Part shown: positions 52,460 to 61,377 of the stretch, in pieces | How the letters are laid out: every line of letters starts with the position of its first letter | Numbering within the stretch: position 1 is the stretch's first letter | Source: DASUPK01 sp963819715 | GTDB taxonomy: Bacteria > Actinomycetota > Thermoleophilia > Solirubrobacterales > 70-9 | Direction of reading: 5' to 3' | DNA length: 64,000 bases | NCBI GenBank assembly: GCA_963819715.1 | Contig: CAWFXE010000001.1 | Span: forward strand, 310,001-374,000 | Made by a program: the position numbers and the translations under genes | Notes under the pieces: generated by a model | The model's database searches: none | What the model saw: the letters and a program-made list of their open reading frames with translations, nothing else | Told to the model about the DNA's origin: nothing

Positions 52460-53128
52460 CTAACCCGGCCCGATGCCGCCGCTGGATCCGCCGGAGGAAC
52501 CGGAGGTGCCGCTGCCGGAGCTGCCGCTCGTGCCAGAGCTGCCGGACGTGCCGCCGGCGGTTCCGCCCGAGGAGCTGCTGGGTGCACTTGGGGCGACGGC
52601 GGTACCGCTGCTCGAGCTGGAGCTCGAGCTGGAGCTCGAGCTGGAGCTGCTGATGGCGGAGCCGCACTGCTTGAAGCCGTATGAGGAGGCCGCGGTCTCC
52701 GCCGCGGTCTTGGCGCTGTCGAGCTCGGTCTCGAACTGGGTCGGATCCTCGCCGCGCTGCACCGCCAGACCGATCTTCTTGCCCGCCGAGACCTGGTCGG
52801 ACATCGCCTTCATGAAGGCGTCGAGGTTGGTGTCGCTCGGCGGATTGAGCTGCTTGATGTCGTCGATCACGCCCTGGCGGAGCTGGGCGATCTGATCGGC
52901 CTCGGTCTCACCCTGGCCGGCGGCCGCGAACGTCTCGATCGAGGAATTGGCCTCGGCGCAGATCGCGTCGGCCTGGGTGATGAACTGGGCCGGATTGGTC
53001 GACTGCTGGGTCGTCTCGGTCGGGACGACTATGGGGGTCTCCGGCGAGCTGTCGCCGCCGCAAGCGGAGAGAACTGTCCCCGCGCCCATAACCGCGACGA
53101 GGACCAACGAATACCTCAGGCGCCACAT
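52460..53128 (-). CDS. lipoprotein with Ser- and Gly/Ser-rich tail
   Basis: A 222-residue protein from ATG 53128. Lipobox VLSAC. The globular part (about residues 45-160) is helical with a conserved-looking NPAQFITQADAICAEANSSI start and YGFKQCGSA end, giving one Cys pair; this plan is common in actinobacterial lipoproteins of unknown role. The last 60 residues are low complexity: a run of about 15 Ser then Gly/Ser/Thr repeats, likely a wall-spanning linker. The Ser run is encoded by an exact 12-bp tandem repeat. Confidence 0.78.
   Translation of the reverse strand: MWRLRYSLVLVAVMGAGTVLSACGGDSSPETPIVVPTETTQQSTNPAQFITQADAICAEANSSIETFAAAGQGETEADQIAQLRQGVIDDIKQLNPPSDTNLDAFMKAMSDQVSAGKKIGLAVQRGEDPTQFETELDSAKTAAETAASSYGFKQCGSAISSSSSSSSSSSSSSSGTAVAPSAPSSSSGGTAGGTSGSSGTSGSSGSGTSGSSGGSSGGIGPG
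52611..52646 (-). repeat. 12-bp tandem repeat, three exact copies
   Basis: CTCGAGCTGGAG three times on the plus strand, coding for the Ser run of the lipoprotein on the minus strand. Such short exact repeats can change length by slippage. Confidence 0.85.
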
Positions 53129-53183
53129 ACGGCCGCGCAAGGTAGCAAGGATGTGAAAACGAGCCGGTGGCAGGGATTCGAAG

Positions 53184-53254
53184 CTGGGCCCCAGGGATTT
53201 GAACCCCGACTACCTGGACCAGAACCAGGCGTGCTGCCATTACACCAGGGCCCA
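53184..53254 (-). tRNA. tRNA-Gln (anticodon CTG)
   Basis: A 71-nt cloverleaf. Acceptor stem TGGGCCC / GGGCCCA with discriminator G, D-arm with GTGTAATGGCAGCAC, anticodon stem CCTGG / CCAGG around loop TTCTGGT (anticodon CTG, reads CAG), T-arm CGGGG-TTCAAAT-CCCTG. The 3' CCA is not encoded. It lies 15 nt past the stop of the FAD oxidoreductase gene. Confidence 0.93.
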
Positions 53255-53269
53255 CCGCGTGCGTGAAGC

Positions 53270-54517
53270 CTAGCTTGGCGCAAGCTGGGCCAGGTCCCCG
53301 TCCGGGTCCCCGAGCAGCGCCTTTGCATCATCGGCGGCGACGTCCACACCGTCCGCGAGCAGCGCCCGCGCGTGCGCAAGCTCCTCCGAGTTCTCCACCG
53401 TCAGCGCTCCCGCCACCTTGCCGTCCTGGAGATAGAAGACCGTGAACTCGCCCGCATCGCGGTCGCCGCGCCAGATGACCTCGTCCCAGTCCGTCGCCGG
53501 ACCCACGTATTCAAGACCCGCCCAATCGGCCAGATCGCTGAAGAAGTACGGCACCACCTCGTAGGGCTTCGCCTCCCCCATCATCGCGCGCACCGCGTGC
53601 TGCCCCTGCTGCATCGCCACGTCCCAGTGCTCGACCCGCAGCCGGCGGCCGTGCACCCGGCTCTCGTATGAGCAGTTGTCGCCGGCGGCAAAGATCCCCT
53701 CGACCGAGGTCTGCAGCGTCTCGTCGCAGCGAATGCCCCCGCTCTCCTCGTCGATCTCCAATCCGGCTCGCTGCGCCAGCATCACGTCCGGCCTGACCCC
53801 GGCGCCGACGACGACCATGTCCCCCTCGATCGTCTTCCCGCTCTCGGTCACCACGGCGCCCGCGTGGTCGTCTCCCTCGAACGCCGCCAGCGTCTCGCCG
53901 CCGTGGATCTCGACCCCCTTCGACTCCAGCAGCTCGTGGAACCACCGCCCAGCCTCCTCGCCGAAGGTTCGAGAGAGGGCAACGTCCTCCATCATCACCA
54001 TCGCGCAGTCGGTCCCCTTCGACTGCAGCGACGCGGCCACTTCACAACCGATGTAGCTGCCGCCCACCAGCACCACCCGGTCCGCCTTCTCCGCATCGGC
54101 CCGGATGTTGTCCGAGTTGCCGAACGCCCGGAGGTAGTGGATGCGATCGAGGTTCGCCCCGTCGACCCGCAGCAGGTTGACGTTGGCGCCCGTGGCCAGG
54201 AGCAGCTTGCCGAACTCCACCTCGTCCCCGCCCTGCAGCTTGGCGGTCCGCGCCTCCGTGTCGAGCGCCATCACGTTCGTCCCCGTCCTCAGCTCGACCG
54301 AGTTCTCCTCGTACCAGGACTCCGCGTTGACGTACGCGTCCTCTCTCTTGGCTTCTCCGCGCAGGTACTCCTTGGAAAGCGGGGGCCGCTCATACGGCGG
54401 CTCCGGCTCCCTGCCGACCAGCAGGATGTCGCCATCGGCCCCGCGCTTCCGCAGCTCGGCGGCGGCGTACCCGGCGGCGAACCCACCGATCAGCAGATAC
54501 TCAACCCGCTGCGGCAC
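53270..54517 (-). CDS. FAD-dependent NAD(P)H oxidoreductase (ferredoxin reductase-like)
   Basis: A 415-residue protein of the pyridine nucleotide-disulfide reductase class. The FAD site is LIGGFAAGYAAAELRKRGAD (a GGxxAG variant), with PYERPPLSKEYL as in rubredoxin and ferredoxin reductases. The NAD site is VVLVGGSYIGCEVAASL, and the second FAD motif is VEGIFAAGDNCSYES. A C-terminal domain of about 90 residues completes the fold. The acceptor is unknown; no ferredoxin or oxygenase gene is beside it. It overlaps the TrkA gene upstream by 17 nt. Confidence 0.9.
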   Translation of the reverse strand: MPQRVEYLLIGGFAAGYAAAELRKRGADGDILLVGREPEPPYERPPLSKEYLRGEAKREDAYVNAESWYEENSVELRTGTNVMALDTEARTAKLQGGDEVEFGKLLLATGANVNLLRVDGANLDRIHYLRAFGNSDNIRADAEKADRVVLVGGSYIGCEVAASLQSKGTDCAMVMMEDVALSRTFGEEAGRWFHELLESKGVEIHGGETLAAFEGDDHAGAVVTESGKTIEGDMVVVGAGVRPDVMLAQRAGLEIDEESGGIRCDETLQTSVEGIFAAGDNCSYESRVHGRRLRVEHWDVAMQQGQHAVRAMMGEAKPYEVVPYFFSDLADWAGLEYVGPATDWDEVIWRGDRDAGEFTVFYLQDGKVAGALTVENSEELAHARALLADGVDVAADDAKALLGDPDGDLAQLAPS

Positions 54518-55190
54518 CGTCTGACCCGAAGAAGACCTTCAACTCCTCCTCCAATCCCGGATCGAGCACGGCCAGCACCTCGTCGCCGGCCTCCAACACG
54601 GTGTCCGGGGTCGGCACAAAGCCACCCTGCCCCTCGCGCAGTATCGAGATCAACAGGCTGCCCTCCGGCATGCTCAACTCCCCGACCTTCATCCCGGCCA
54701 CGCGGCTGTCATCGGCGAGCAGCATCTCGATGATCTCCAACCGCTCCTCGGGCAGGTCGAGCAGATGGACCAAGCCGTACTCCGGCACCTCGTGCTCGAG
54801 TAGCCGCAGGATCAGGTCGGTGGCAGAGACGTAGGGCTTGATCCCCAGCAGCTCGAAGTGCGGCCGGTTTCGCGGGTTGTTGACCCGCGCGATGATCCGA
54901 TCCACCAGGTACTTCTCCTTCGCCACCTGGCAGATCAGCATGTTGTCCTCGTCATCGCCCGTCACCGCGATGACCATGTCCGCACGGGAGATACCCGCAC
55001 GCTCCAAGACCCAAAGCTCCGACGCATCGCCGTACTGGATGTTGTGCTCGAGCTCCTGCTCGACCGTCGAGAACCGGTTCCGGTTGTCCTCGATCACCGT
55101 CACCTCGTTGCCCTTGTCGAGCAGCTCCCTGGCGAGGTTCCATCCGACCTTGCCTGCCCCGGCGATGATGATGTACTTGCCCTCGCCCAT
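54501..55190 (-). CDS. TrkA-type K+ channel/transporter regulatory subunit with TrkA-C domain
   Basis: A 229-residue protein. ATG 55190 shares one base with the upstream TGA (TGATG). RCK/TrkA-N domain at 5-120 with IIIAGAGKVGWNLARELLDK as nucleotide-binding loop and acidic VIEDN at the end of strand 2; TrkA-C domain at about 140-222 (LPEGSLLISI-type strand and GDEVLAVLDPG). It should bind NAD(H) or ATP and gate a K+ transporter. No trkH or ktrB gene is in the window. Confidence 0.9.
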   Translation of the reverse strand: MGEGKYIIIAGAGKVGWNLARELLDKGNEVTVIEDNRNRFSTVEQELEHNIQYGDASELWVLERAGISRADMVIAVTGDDEDNMLICQVAKEKYLVDRIIARVNNPRNRPHFELLGIKPYVSATDLILRLLEHEVPEYGLVHLLDLPEERLEIIEMLLADDSRVAGMKVGELSMPEGSLLISILREGQGGFVPTPDTVLEAGDEVLAVLDPGLEEELKVFFGSDGAAAG

Positions 55191-55633
55191 CAGCGAGTCG
55201 ACCCGGATCCGGCGGCCTCGAGGACCTCCTTCTCCAGCATCTCGATCGCGACGCGAGTCGGGCAGACAGTGTTGACGCCCTGTTTCTCGTACCACTCCGC
55301 CCGCAGCGGATCCAGGATCCGCGCGATCACGGTCGGCACGTTGAACTTCCTCTTCGCGATCTGTGCGATGACGATGTTCGTGTTGTCGCCGTCGGTGGAG
55401 GCGATGAACGCATCGGCCCTCTCGATCCCCGCGGAGGTCAGCGCCTCCTCCTCGAGCCCCGTGCCGACGGTGAACTGACCGCCGGAATCCTCCCAGGAGC
55501 GATCGAGGGTGACCTCGAGACGCGCGTGCGCCTCCGGGTCCTCGTCGAGGCACGACACCTCGTGCCCCTCGCGGAGCATGCTCCGCGCAACAGAGGACCC
55601 AACCCTCCCGCAGCCAACGATAAGAACAAACAT
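55190..55633 (-). CDS. TrkA-N (RCK) domain protein
   Basis: A 147-residue protein consisting of one TrkA-N domain: FVLIVGCGRVGSSVARSMLR, acidic CLDEDPEAH, DAFIASTDGDNTNIVIAQIA, TVIARILDP. It lacks the TrkA-C part. Pairs of short and long TrkA proteins (CeoB/CeoC in mycobacteria) form the cytosolic ring on K+ transporters. The two genes are coupled by TGATG. Confidence 0.9.
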   Translation of the reverse strand: MFVLIVGCGRVGSSVARSMLREGHEVSCLDEDPEAHARLEVTLDRSWEDSGGQFTVGTGLEEEALTSAGIERADAFIASTDGDNTNIVIAQIAKRKFNVPTVIARILDPLRAEWYEKQGVNTVCPTRVAIEMLEKEVLEAAGSGSTR

Positions 55634-55785
55634 TCGCTTCGGATGTTAGTCAGGCGGACTGGGAGACCCACGCCTGGCCCGTCCCGCCACCATCCGGGGC
55701 AACTACTGAAAGGGAAAGGTAGTTCGACCCATTGTGGAGGCCGAGTGGGTGGTTGAGAATGAAGGCTCGCCAGGGGGTCGATCAG

Positions 55786-56676
55786 ATGGCCACATACCGC
55801 AACGAAATAGGGGGCGTGCCGGCGCAAGGCTTCGACCCTGCCACGGTTTTCGAGCAGGACGAGATCGAGGTCCATTTCCAGCCGAAGGTCGACCTGCGGA
55901 GCGGGCGCGTGATCGGAGTCGAAGCGCTCGCCCGCTGGCCACAGTCCGACCTCGGGCTCCTCGAAGCGGAGGCGTTCATCGATCAGGTGGAGGCGAGCGG
56001 GCGGGTGCGTGACCTGACCGAGCGCGTGATCGAGCTCGCGATGCGGGCCGCCGCCGACTGGTGGGCCTCCGGCCTCCGGTTGCAGGTCTCCGTGAACCTC
56101 CGCGCCGACGACATCTCGGCCGGAGAAAAGGGTCTTGACGCCTTCGTCTCGGAGGCCCTCGCGGCGGCTCATCTGCCCGGCGAGGCGATGCAGTTCGAGA
56201 TCACCGAGAGGTCCCTCCTATCGGATCCCGCGCGGGTGGCCGAGGCATTGGAGCGCCTCACGCGCCTCGGGGCGACGATTTCGCTCGACGACTTCGGAAC
56301 CGGTCACTTCTCGCTTCGTCAGCTGGTCCGCCTGCCGCTGGAGGAGCTGAAGATCGACCGCAGCTTGATCGCAGGCCTCGAGGACGAGGAGAACATGACG
56401 ATCGTCCGGGCGATCATCCACCTGGCCCACCAGGTCCGGCTCCCGGTGGTGGCCGAGGGCGTCGAGACCAGAGAGACCTGGCAGCAGCTCCGCAGCATGG
56501 GATGCGAGCGGGCCCAGGGCTTCCTGATCGGCAGGCCTCTGCCGGCCCGCGAGATCCCGGCATGGCTGGCGTCCTGGAACCAGAGGGCTCGCGAGCTCAG
56601 CGCCACGAGGCGGCCGAGGCGCCGCACCAGGGTCGCAGTCAAGCGGGGAAAGACCCCCGCCGAGGCTCCGGCCTAG
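55786..56676 (+). CDS. EAL-domain cyclic di-GMP phosphodiesterase
   Basis: A 296-residue protein. ATG 55786 has AGGGGG about 9 nt upstream; ATG 55759 is also possible. The EAL domain covers residues 20-270 with all catalytic motifs: EAL at 46-48, VSVNLRADD, FEITERSLL, LDDFGTGHFSL, LKIDRSLI, VVAEGVET and QGFLIGRPLPA. It should hydrolyse cyclic di-GMP. There is no sensor or membrane domain, so control must come from partners. The C-terminus is a basic Arg-rich tail. Confidence 0.93.
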   Translation: MATYRNEIGGVPAQGFDPATVFEQDEIEVHFQPKVDLRSGRVIGVEALARWPQSDLGLLEAEAFIDQVEASGRVRDLTERVIELAMRAAADWWASGLRLQVSVNLRADDISAGEKGLDAFVSEALAAAHLPGEAMQFEITERSLLSDPARVAEALERLTRLGATISLDDFGTGHFSLRQLVRLPLEELKIDRSLIAGLEDEENMTIVRAIIHLAHQVRLPVVAEGVETRETWQQLRSMGCERAQGFLIGRPLPAREIPAWLASWNQRARELSATRRPRRRTRVAVKRGKTPAEAPA

Positions 56677-56677
56677 C

Positions 56678-58594
56678 TCACGCCTCTTCGGGTGGGGCAG
56701 TCAACAGGACCCGGCAGGGCGCCCTCCTCAGCACGTACTCGGTCACCTCGCCTATCTCCTCAGGACGCGCGCCACCGATGCCGCCCAGCACGGCTCCTCC
56801 CCTGATCCGGGTCGGAGGCTCTCCACCCATCACGATCACCTCGACCCCCTTGTCGCGGGCCTCCCGGATGATCCCGGCCCCGATCGAGCGAGCAGGCACC
56901 AGCTTCGTCGCCACCTCGACGTTCTCGTACTCGTCGCCCACCTCCCGAGCTCGTTCCAGCGCCTTCTCCGCCCGCTCCAGCGCTTCCTTGGGGAGCGGCG
57001 AGTCGAGCGGGACCGTGAGCGGCACCTCGGCCACGTAGACGACCTCGAGCCGGGGAGCATGGTCGCCCTTCCCCACCTCGGCGTCGGCGAGGCGCCCGGC
57101 GGTGCTGACGATGTCGTCGTCGAGCTGGGTGCCGAAGACGGGAACCAGGATCGTCGAGTACTCGACGTCCGTGGGCTGCTTCTTGAGGGAGGCCTCGGGC
57201 ACCTGAACCCGCCTGGTCAACGGCGTCCCCTCCACGTAGCGGCGATAGATCACGTAGAAGACCAGCCCGAACAGCATCCAGCCGCCCCCGACGTAGACGG
57301 CCGTGCGGTGCAGCAGGAACACCGTGATCCAGGCCAGGCCGCTGATCAGCGCCCCCGCGATCGCGGGCAGCGGCAGCTCGTGTGACCCGAACCGGACGTT
57401 CCACGGCACCCTGTAGGGCCGCTCGAGGTCGGGCTCGACCACGCGTAATCGGACGATCGAGATCTGGGCGATCGTCACGGCCAGCAGGGCCCCGAACGCG
57501 TAGACGCGCGCCAGGAAGCGGATATCACCGGGTATCGCCAGCGCCAGGGCCAGCAGGGCGGCGATGATGATCGCGATGTACGGCGTGGAGTAGTCCCGCT
57601 CGAGCTTTCCGGCCCAGCTCGGGATCTGACGATTCGTGGCGAGCACGTAGATGTGCCGGGAGAGGCCCAGCATCGCGGTGTTCGCAGCCCAGAAGAGCAC
57701 CGGCACGGCGATGAGCATCACCGCCCACTTCATGAAGTCGGCCACCCAGCCGGGGTGATAGTTGGCGACCACCCCCAGAATCGGCTCCTCGATGTAACGG
57801 CCGGCCAGAGCCGTCTCCGGCCCGTCCGGCCCGGGCACCACCGGGACAGCCATCAGCGCCACCGCGGCGATCCCGGCATAGATCAGAGGAATCGCGATCG
57901 CCCCGACGCCGAGGACCCTCTTCAGGTCTGCGGGCTCGAACTCGAGGTCGGGGGCCAGATCGCTGGCCGCCTCGATGCCCGCGTAGGCGATCGTCGCGAT
58001 CACCAGCGAATAGACGATGTCCTTGACGCTCGGCGACGTGAACAGGTCGAGCTGGTCGGTGAGGCGGTCCGGATGGAGCACGACGATCAGCCCCACGATG
58101 ATCACCAGCAGCTGCAACCCGAGCTCCGCGAGCGCCAGGACCACGAGCCGAACCTGACGGTTGCGCCCGGTGATGTCGGCGATGTTGAGAAAGGCCGCCA
58201 GGCCGATGACGACGATCGCCACCGCCAGCTCCGCGTCGCCGCCGCCGAACCCGGGCGAGATCGGCGTCAGGTAGTGCGAGACCGTGATCGCCGCCGCCGC
58301 GATGACGATCAGGTAGTCGATCAGGATCGCCCAGCCGGCGATGAAGCTGATCAGCTCGTTGAACGCGTGACGCGCGAACGTCGCCGAGCCGCCGCGCTCT
58401 CTGAGCATCGCGCCGCCCTCCACGTAGGAGAGTGAGGTGAGCGCGAACATCAGGCCCGCCGCCAGGAAGATCAGCGGCGTCAGCCCCAGTCCGCGATCCG
58501 CGACGACGCCGACCGAGAAGTAGATCGAGAAGCCGACGGCGGCGGACGCGGCCGAGTACAGAAACGGGACGCCGAGTAACCGCTTCGTCCTCAT
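56678..58594 (-). CDS. APC-superfamily permease with C-terminal UspA domain
   Basis: A 638-residue protein. Residues 1-450 carry about 12 membrane segments of the amino acid/polyamine/cation permease type (LYSAASAAVGFSIYFSVGVV, AFNELISFIAGWAILIDYLI, LSYVEGGAMLRERGGSATF). Residues 470-630 are a UspA domain (YSTILVPVFGTQLDD, VEVIVMGGEP, APCRVLLTAP). UspA-tailed APC permeases are known in actinobacteria. The substrate is an amino acid or a cation such as K+; the nearby TrkA pair makes a K+ role worth testing. ATG overlaps the TGA of the small gene upstream. Confidence 0.88.
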   Translation of the reverse strand: MRTKRLLGVPFLYSAASAAVGFSIYFSVGVVADRGLGLTPLIFLAAGLMFALTSLSYVEGGAMLRERGGSATFARHAFNELISFIAGWAILIDYLIVIAAAAITVSHYLTPISPGFGGGDAELAVAIVVIGLAAFLNIADITGRNRQVRLVVLALAELGLQLLVIIVGLIVVLHPDRLTDQLDLFTSPSVKDIVYSLVIATIAYAGIEAASDLAPDLEFEPADLKRVLGVGAIAIPLIYAGIAAVALMAVPVVPGPDGPETALAGRYIEEPILGVVANYHPGWVADFMKWAVMLIAVPVLFWAANTAMLGLSRHIYVLATNRQIPSWAGKLERDYSTPYIAIIIAALLALALAIPGDIRFLARVYAFGALLAVTIAQISIVRLRVVEPDLERPYRVPWNVRFGSHELPLPAIAGALISGLAWITVFLLHRTAVYVGGGWMLFGLVFYVIYRRYVEGTPLTRRVQVPEASLKKQPTDVEYSTILVPVFGTQLDDDIVSTAGRLADAEVGKGDHAPRLEVVYVAEVPLTVPLDSPLPKEALERAEKALERAREVGDEYENVEVATKLVPARSIGAGIIREARDKGVEVIVMGGEPPTRIRGGAVLGGIGGARPEEIGEVTEYVLRRAPCRVLLTAPPEEA

Positions 58595-58794
58595 CCGCGC
58601 ATCGACAGGTACAGCCGGCCCGCGCCGAGGGCGATGAACAGCAGTCCGAAGAGGACCCCGACCGCAAGTGGCCCTCCGCCGCGCGCCAGCGTCAGGACCA
58701 GCATCACGACCCCGAACCCGATGATGGCCACCGAGAACGTGCGGACCGCGAGCTGGTAGCCCTCGTCGGACGAGGGGCGTCGACGCTGATTCAC
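58591..58794 (-). CDS. small two-helix membrane protein
   Basis: A 67-residue protein: a polar N-terminus, then two membrane segments (about 18-38 and 44-62). Its stop overlaps the permease ATG (ATGA), so it is cotranscribed and may be a permease partner. No family recognised. Confidence 0.6.
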   Translation of the reverse strand: MNQRRRPSSDEGYQLAVRTFSVAIIGFGVVMLVLTLARGGGPLAVGVLFGLLFIALGAGRLYLSMRG

Positions 58795-58803
58795 GCCCCC
58801 ATT

Positions 58804-58819
58804 AAACGGGTTGCACCCG
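58804..58819 (-). terminator. candidate rho-independent terminator after hppA
   Basis: On the minus strand, CGGGT-GCA-ACCCG (58819-58807) followed by TTTAAT, starting 4 nt past the hppA stop. Short stem and T-run, but the position fits. Confidence 0.5.
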
Positions 58820-58822
58820 CGA

Positions 58823-60907
58823 TCAGCCGGGCAGGCCCCCGATGATCGGGATGATCAGGATGGCCACGATGTTCGCCACCTTGATCATCGGGTTGATCGC
58901 CGGGCCCGCCGTGTCCTTGTAGGGATCGCCGACCGTGTCCCCGGTGACCGCGGCCGCATGGGCATCGGAGCCCTTGCCGCCGAACTCCCCGTCCTCGATC
59001 AGCTTCTTCGCGTTGTCCCAGGCGCCGCCGCCTGCGGTCATCGAGATCGCCATGAAGATGCCGACGACGATCACGCCGATCAGCAGGCCGCCAAGCGCCT
59101 GGTAGGAGATCAGCCCGACGATCAGCGTCACCACGATCGGGATCAGCGAGGGCAGGATCATCTCCTTCTGGGCGGCGGCCGTGACCAGCGCCACAGCGCG
59201 ACCGTACTCGGGCTTGTCCTTGCCCTTCATGATCCCCGGCTTCTCGCGGAACTGGCGGCGGACCTCCTCGACCACCTGGCTGGCGGCGCGGCCCACGGCC
59301 TCGATCGCCAGTGACGCGAACAGGTAGACCATGATCCCGCCGATCAATAGTCCGATCAGGACGGGCGGGTCAGAGATCTGGAAGCTCAGTAAATGGCCGT
59401 GAGCCTCCGCCTGGAGCTCGTGGGTGAAGGCGTCGAAGAGCACGAGCGCGGCGAGCGCGGCCGAGCCGATCGCGTATCCCTTGGTGACGGCCTTCGTCGT
59501 GTTCCCGACCGCGTCGAGCGGGTCGGTGATGTCGCGGACGTCCTGGGGCAGGTCGGCCATCTCCGCGATGCCGCCCGCGTTGTCGGTGATCGGGCCGAAC
59601 GCGTCCAGGGCGACGATCAACCCGGTCAGCGAGAGCTGCGCCATCACGGCGACCGCGATGCCGTAGATGCCGGCTGTGCCACCGCCTGCGAGCTTCCAGG
59701 AGCCGAGGATCGCGATGGCGATCACGAGCACGGGCAGGGCGGTGGACTGCAGGCCCTGCGCGATGCCCTGGATGATGTTGGTCGCGTGACCGGTCTCGGA
59801 GGCCTTGGAGATGGTTCGCACCGGCCGGAAGCGGGTCGAGGTGTAGTAGTCGGTGAGGACGAAGAGCAGCGCGGTGACGCCCACCCCGATCAGGCCGCAG
59901 AGCCACAGGTCGGTGACGCTCGTATTGCCGAGCGCGCCGCTGCCCAGCGGATCGTCCATCAGCCACTTGGTGATCGGGTAGAAGGCGGCGGCCGAGAGGA
60001 TTCCCGAGACGGCCAGCCCCCTGTACAGCGCGGCCTCGACGTTCCCGGTCCGGGTGCGCACCGAGAGCGCGCCGATGATCGACGCGATGATCGCCACGGC
60101 GCCGATCGCGAGCGGATAGATCGCGACCTCGCGGGTGAAGCCGGTGAAGGTGATCACGCCGAGGAGCATCACGGCGACGGCGGTGACCGCGTACGTCTCG
60201 AAGAGGTCGGCTGCCATGCCGGCGCAGTCGCCGACGTTGTCGCCGACGTTGTCAGCGATTACGGCGGGGTTGCGCGGATCGTCCTCCGGAATCCCGGCCT
60301 CGATCTTGCCGACGAGGTCCGCGCCCACGTCGGCGGCCTTGGTGAAGATGCCACCGCCGAGTCGCGCGAAGACCGAGATCAGCGAGCCGCCGAAGCCGAG
60401 CCCGACGAGCGCATCAACGCAGTCCTTGTCGGAGAGGTCGGTGAAGATCAGCAGGGCCCCGAAATAGCCGGCGACGCCGAGCAGAGCGAGCCCGACGACG
60501 AGCAGGCCGGTCACGGAGCCACCCTTGAAGGCGATGTCGAGCGCCGGCGGGATGCCGCCGCGGGCCGCCTCGGCCACGCGCGCATTGGCGCGCACGGAGA
60601 GGTTCATCCCGATGAAGCCGGCCGCGCCCGAGAAGATTCCGCCGATCACGAATCCGATGGCCGTCTCCACGTTCTGCAGCGGGATCAGCAGGATGGCGAC
60701 GACCACGCCGACGCCGGCGATGATCGTGTACTGGCGCTTCAGGTAGGCGCTGGCGCCCTCCTGGACCGCGCCCGAGATCTCCTGCATCTGCTCATTTCCA
60801 GGCGATTTGGCGAGCAGTCGCTGGGTGACCAGCAGTCCGTACACAACCGCCGCGGCCGCGCAACCAAGCGCGACGACGACTCCGTAATCGGTCCAAAAAT
60901 CAGTCAA
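58823..60907 (-). CDS. hppA: membrane-bound proton-pumping pyrophosphatase, K+-independent type
   Basis: A 694-residue protein from TTG 60907 with AGGAG 8 nt upstream. It has about 16 membrane segments and the family's substrate motifs: EAGIPEDDPRNPAVIADNVG, then GDCAGMAADLFETY, and a late KGSDAHAAAVTGDTVGDPYK-type loop. The residue that separates K+-dependent from K+-independent enzymes is Lys in GNTTKAVTKG, so it should be K+-independent and pump H+. It uses pyrophosphate to energise the membrane. Monocistronic, with a terminator candidate. Confidence 0.96.
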   Translation of the reverse strand: MTDFWTDYGVVVALGCAAAAVVYGLLVTQRLLAKSPGNEQMQEISGAVQEGASAYLKRQYTIIAGVGVVVAILLIPLQNVETAIGFVIGGIFSGAAGFIGMNLSVRANARVAEAARGGIPPALDIAFKGGSVTGLLVVGLALLGVAGYFGALLIFTDLSDKDCVDALVGLGFGGSLISVFARLGGGIFTKAADVGADLVGKIEAGIPEDDPRNPAVIADNVGDNVGDCAGMAADLFETYAVTAVAVMLLGVITFTGFTREVAIYPLAIGAVAIIASIIGALSVRTRTGNVEAALYRGLAVSGILSAAAFYPITKWLMDDPLGSGALGNTSVTDLWLCGLIGVGVTALLFVLTDYYTSTRFRPVRTISKASETGHATNIIQGIAQGLQSTALPVLVIAIAILGSWKLAGGGTAGIYGIAVAVMAQLSLTGLIVALDAFGPITDNAGGIAEMADLPQDVRDITDPLDAVGNTTKAVTKGYAIGSAALAALVLFDAFTHELQAEAHGHLLSFQISDPPVLIGLLIGGIMVYLFASLAIEAVGRAASQVVEEVRRQFREKPGIMKGKDKPEYGRAVALVTAAAQKEMILPSLIPIVVTLIVGLISYQALGGLLIGVIVVGIFMAISMTAGGGAWDNAKKLIEDGEFGGKGSDAHAAAVTGDTVGDPYKDTAGPAINPMIKVANIVAILIIPIIGGLPG

Positions 60908-60990
60908 GGAAGGCTCCTGCGTTGGGTTCGTAAAAAGCGGCGCGGCAGTCTACCCGGTAGAGGCGACCCAACCCCCCGCCCCTATGCGGA

Positions 60991-61377
60991 CTACCCCGGC
61001 GTCCACAAGCCGGAGTCGCCCTTGGGGGCCTCGGGGCGCGGCGGTTCGCCGCCCCCCTCCTCCCCGTCACCGAGCGGTTCCTCCCCGGCGTGCTTGGCGT
61101 ACAGGACCTGGAGCTCTGAGATCGCCTGTCGCAGCTGCGGCTGGGCCTCGGGCTTGACCAGGTCGACCAGCGCGCGTCCGGCGTCGATTCCGACCTTCGC
61201 CTGCTCCAGGTCGCGCTCGTCGTCCTTCGCGATCCGCCTGGCCGACAGGTTGAGGATGCTGACCACGCTCTGCAGCACGACGTCCTCGACGCGGACCTTG
61301 CGGATCTCCTCCTCGAGCTGCGCGCGCGCCTCCTCCTCGCTCATCTGACCCTCGGGCTGCTGTTGCTCACCTTCCAC
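60991..61377 (-). CDS. small helical cytosolic protein, DUF1844-like
   Basis: A 128-residue protein. GTG 61377 was chosen for GGAGGGAG 6 nt upstream. A helical core (VEDVVLQSVVSILNLSARRI, QAKVGIDAGRALVDLV, LRQAISELQVLYAKH) lies between an acidic Gln/Glu-rich start and a Gly/Pro-rich end. The core looks like DUF1844-type proteins of unknown function. It overlaps the ligase gene by 11 nt and is probably the last gene of the tsaD-rex-ligase operon. Confidence 0.65.
   Translation of the reverse strand: MEGEQQQPEGQMSEEEARAQLEEEIRKVRVEDVVLQSVVSILNLSARRIAKDDERDLEQAKVGIDAGRALVDLVKPEAQPQLRQAISELQVLYAKHAGEEPLGDGEEGGGEPPRPEAPKGDSGLWTPG

Noticed and set aside
52473..52895. Plus-strand frame with a run of Leu-Glu repeats
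   Set aside because: It is the complement of the Ser-coding tandem repeat of the lipoprotein gene.
59393..61348. 651-codon plus-strand frame opposite hppA
   Set aside because: Runs through hppA and the next gene with Arg/Glu/Asp/Gly-rich sequence; shadow.
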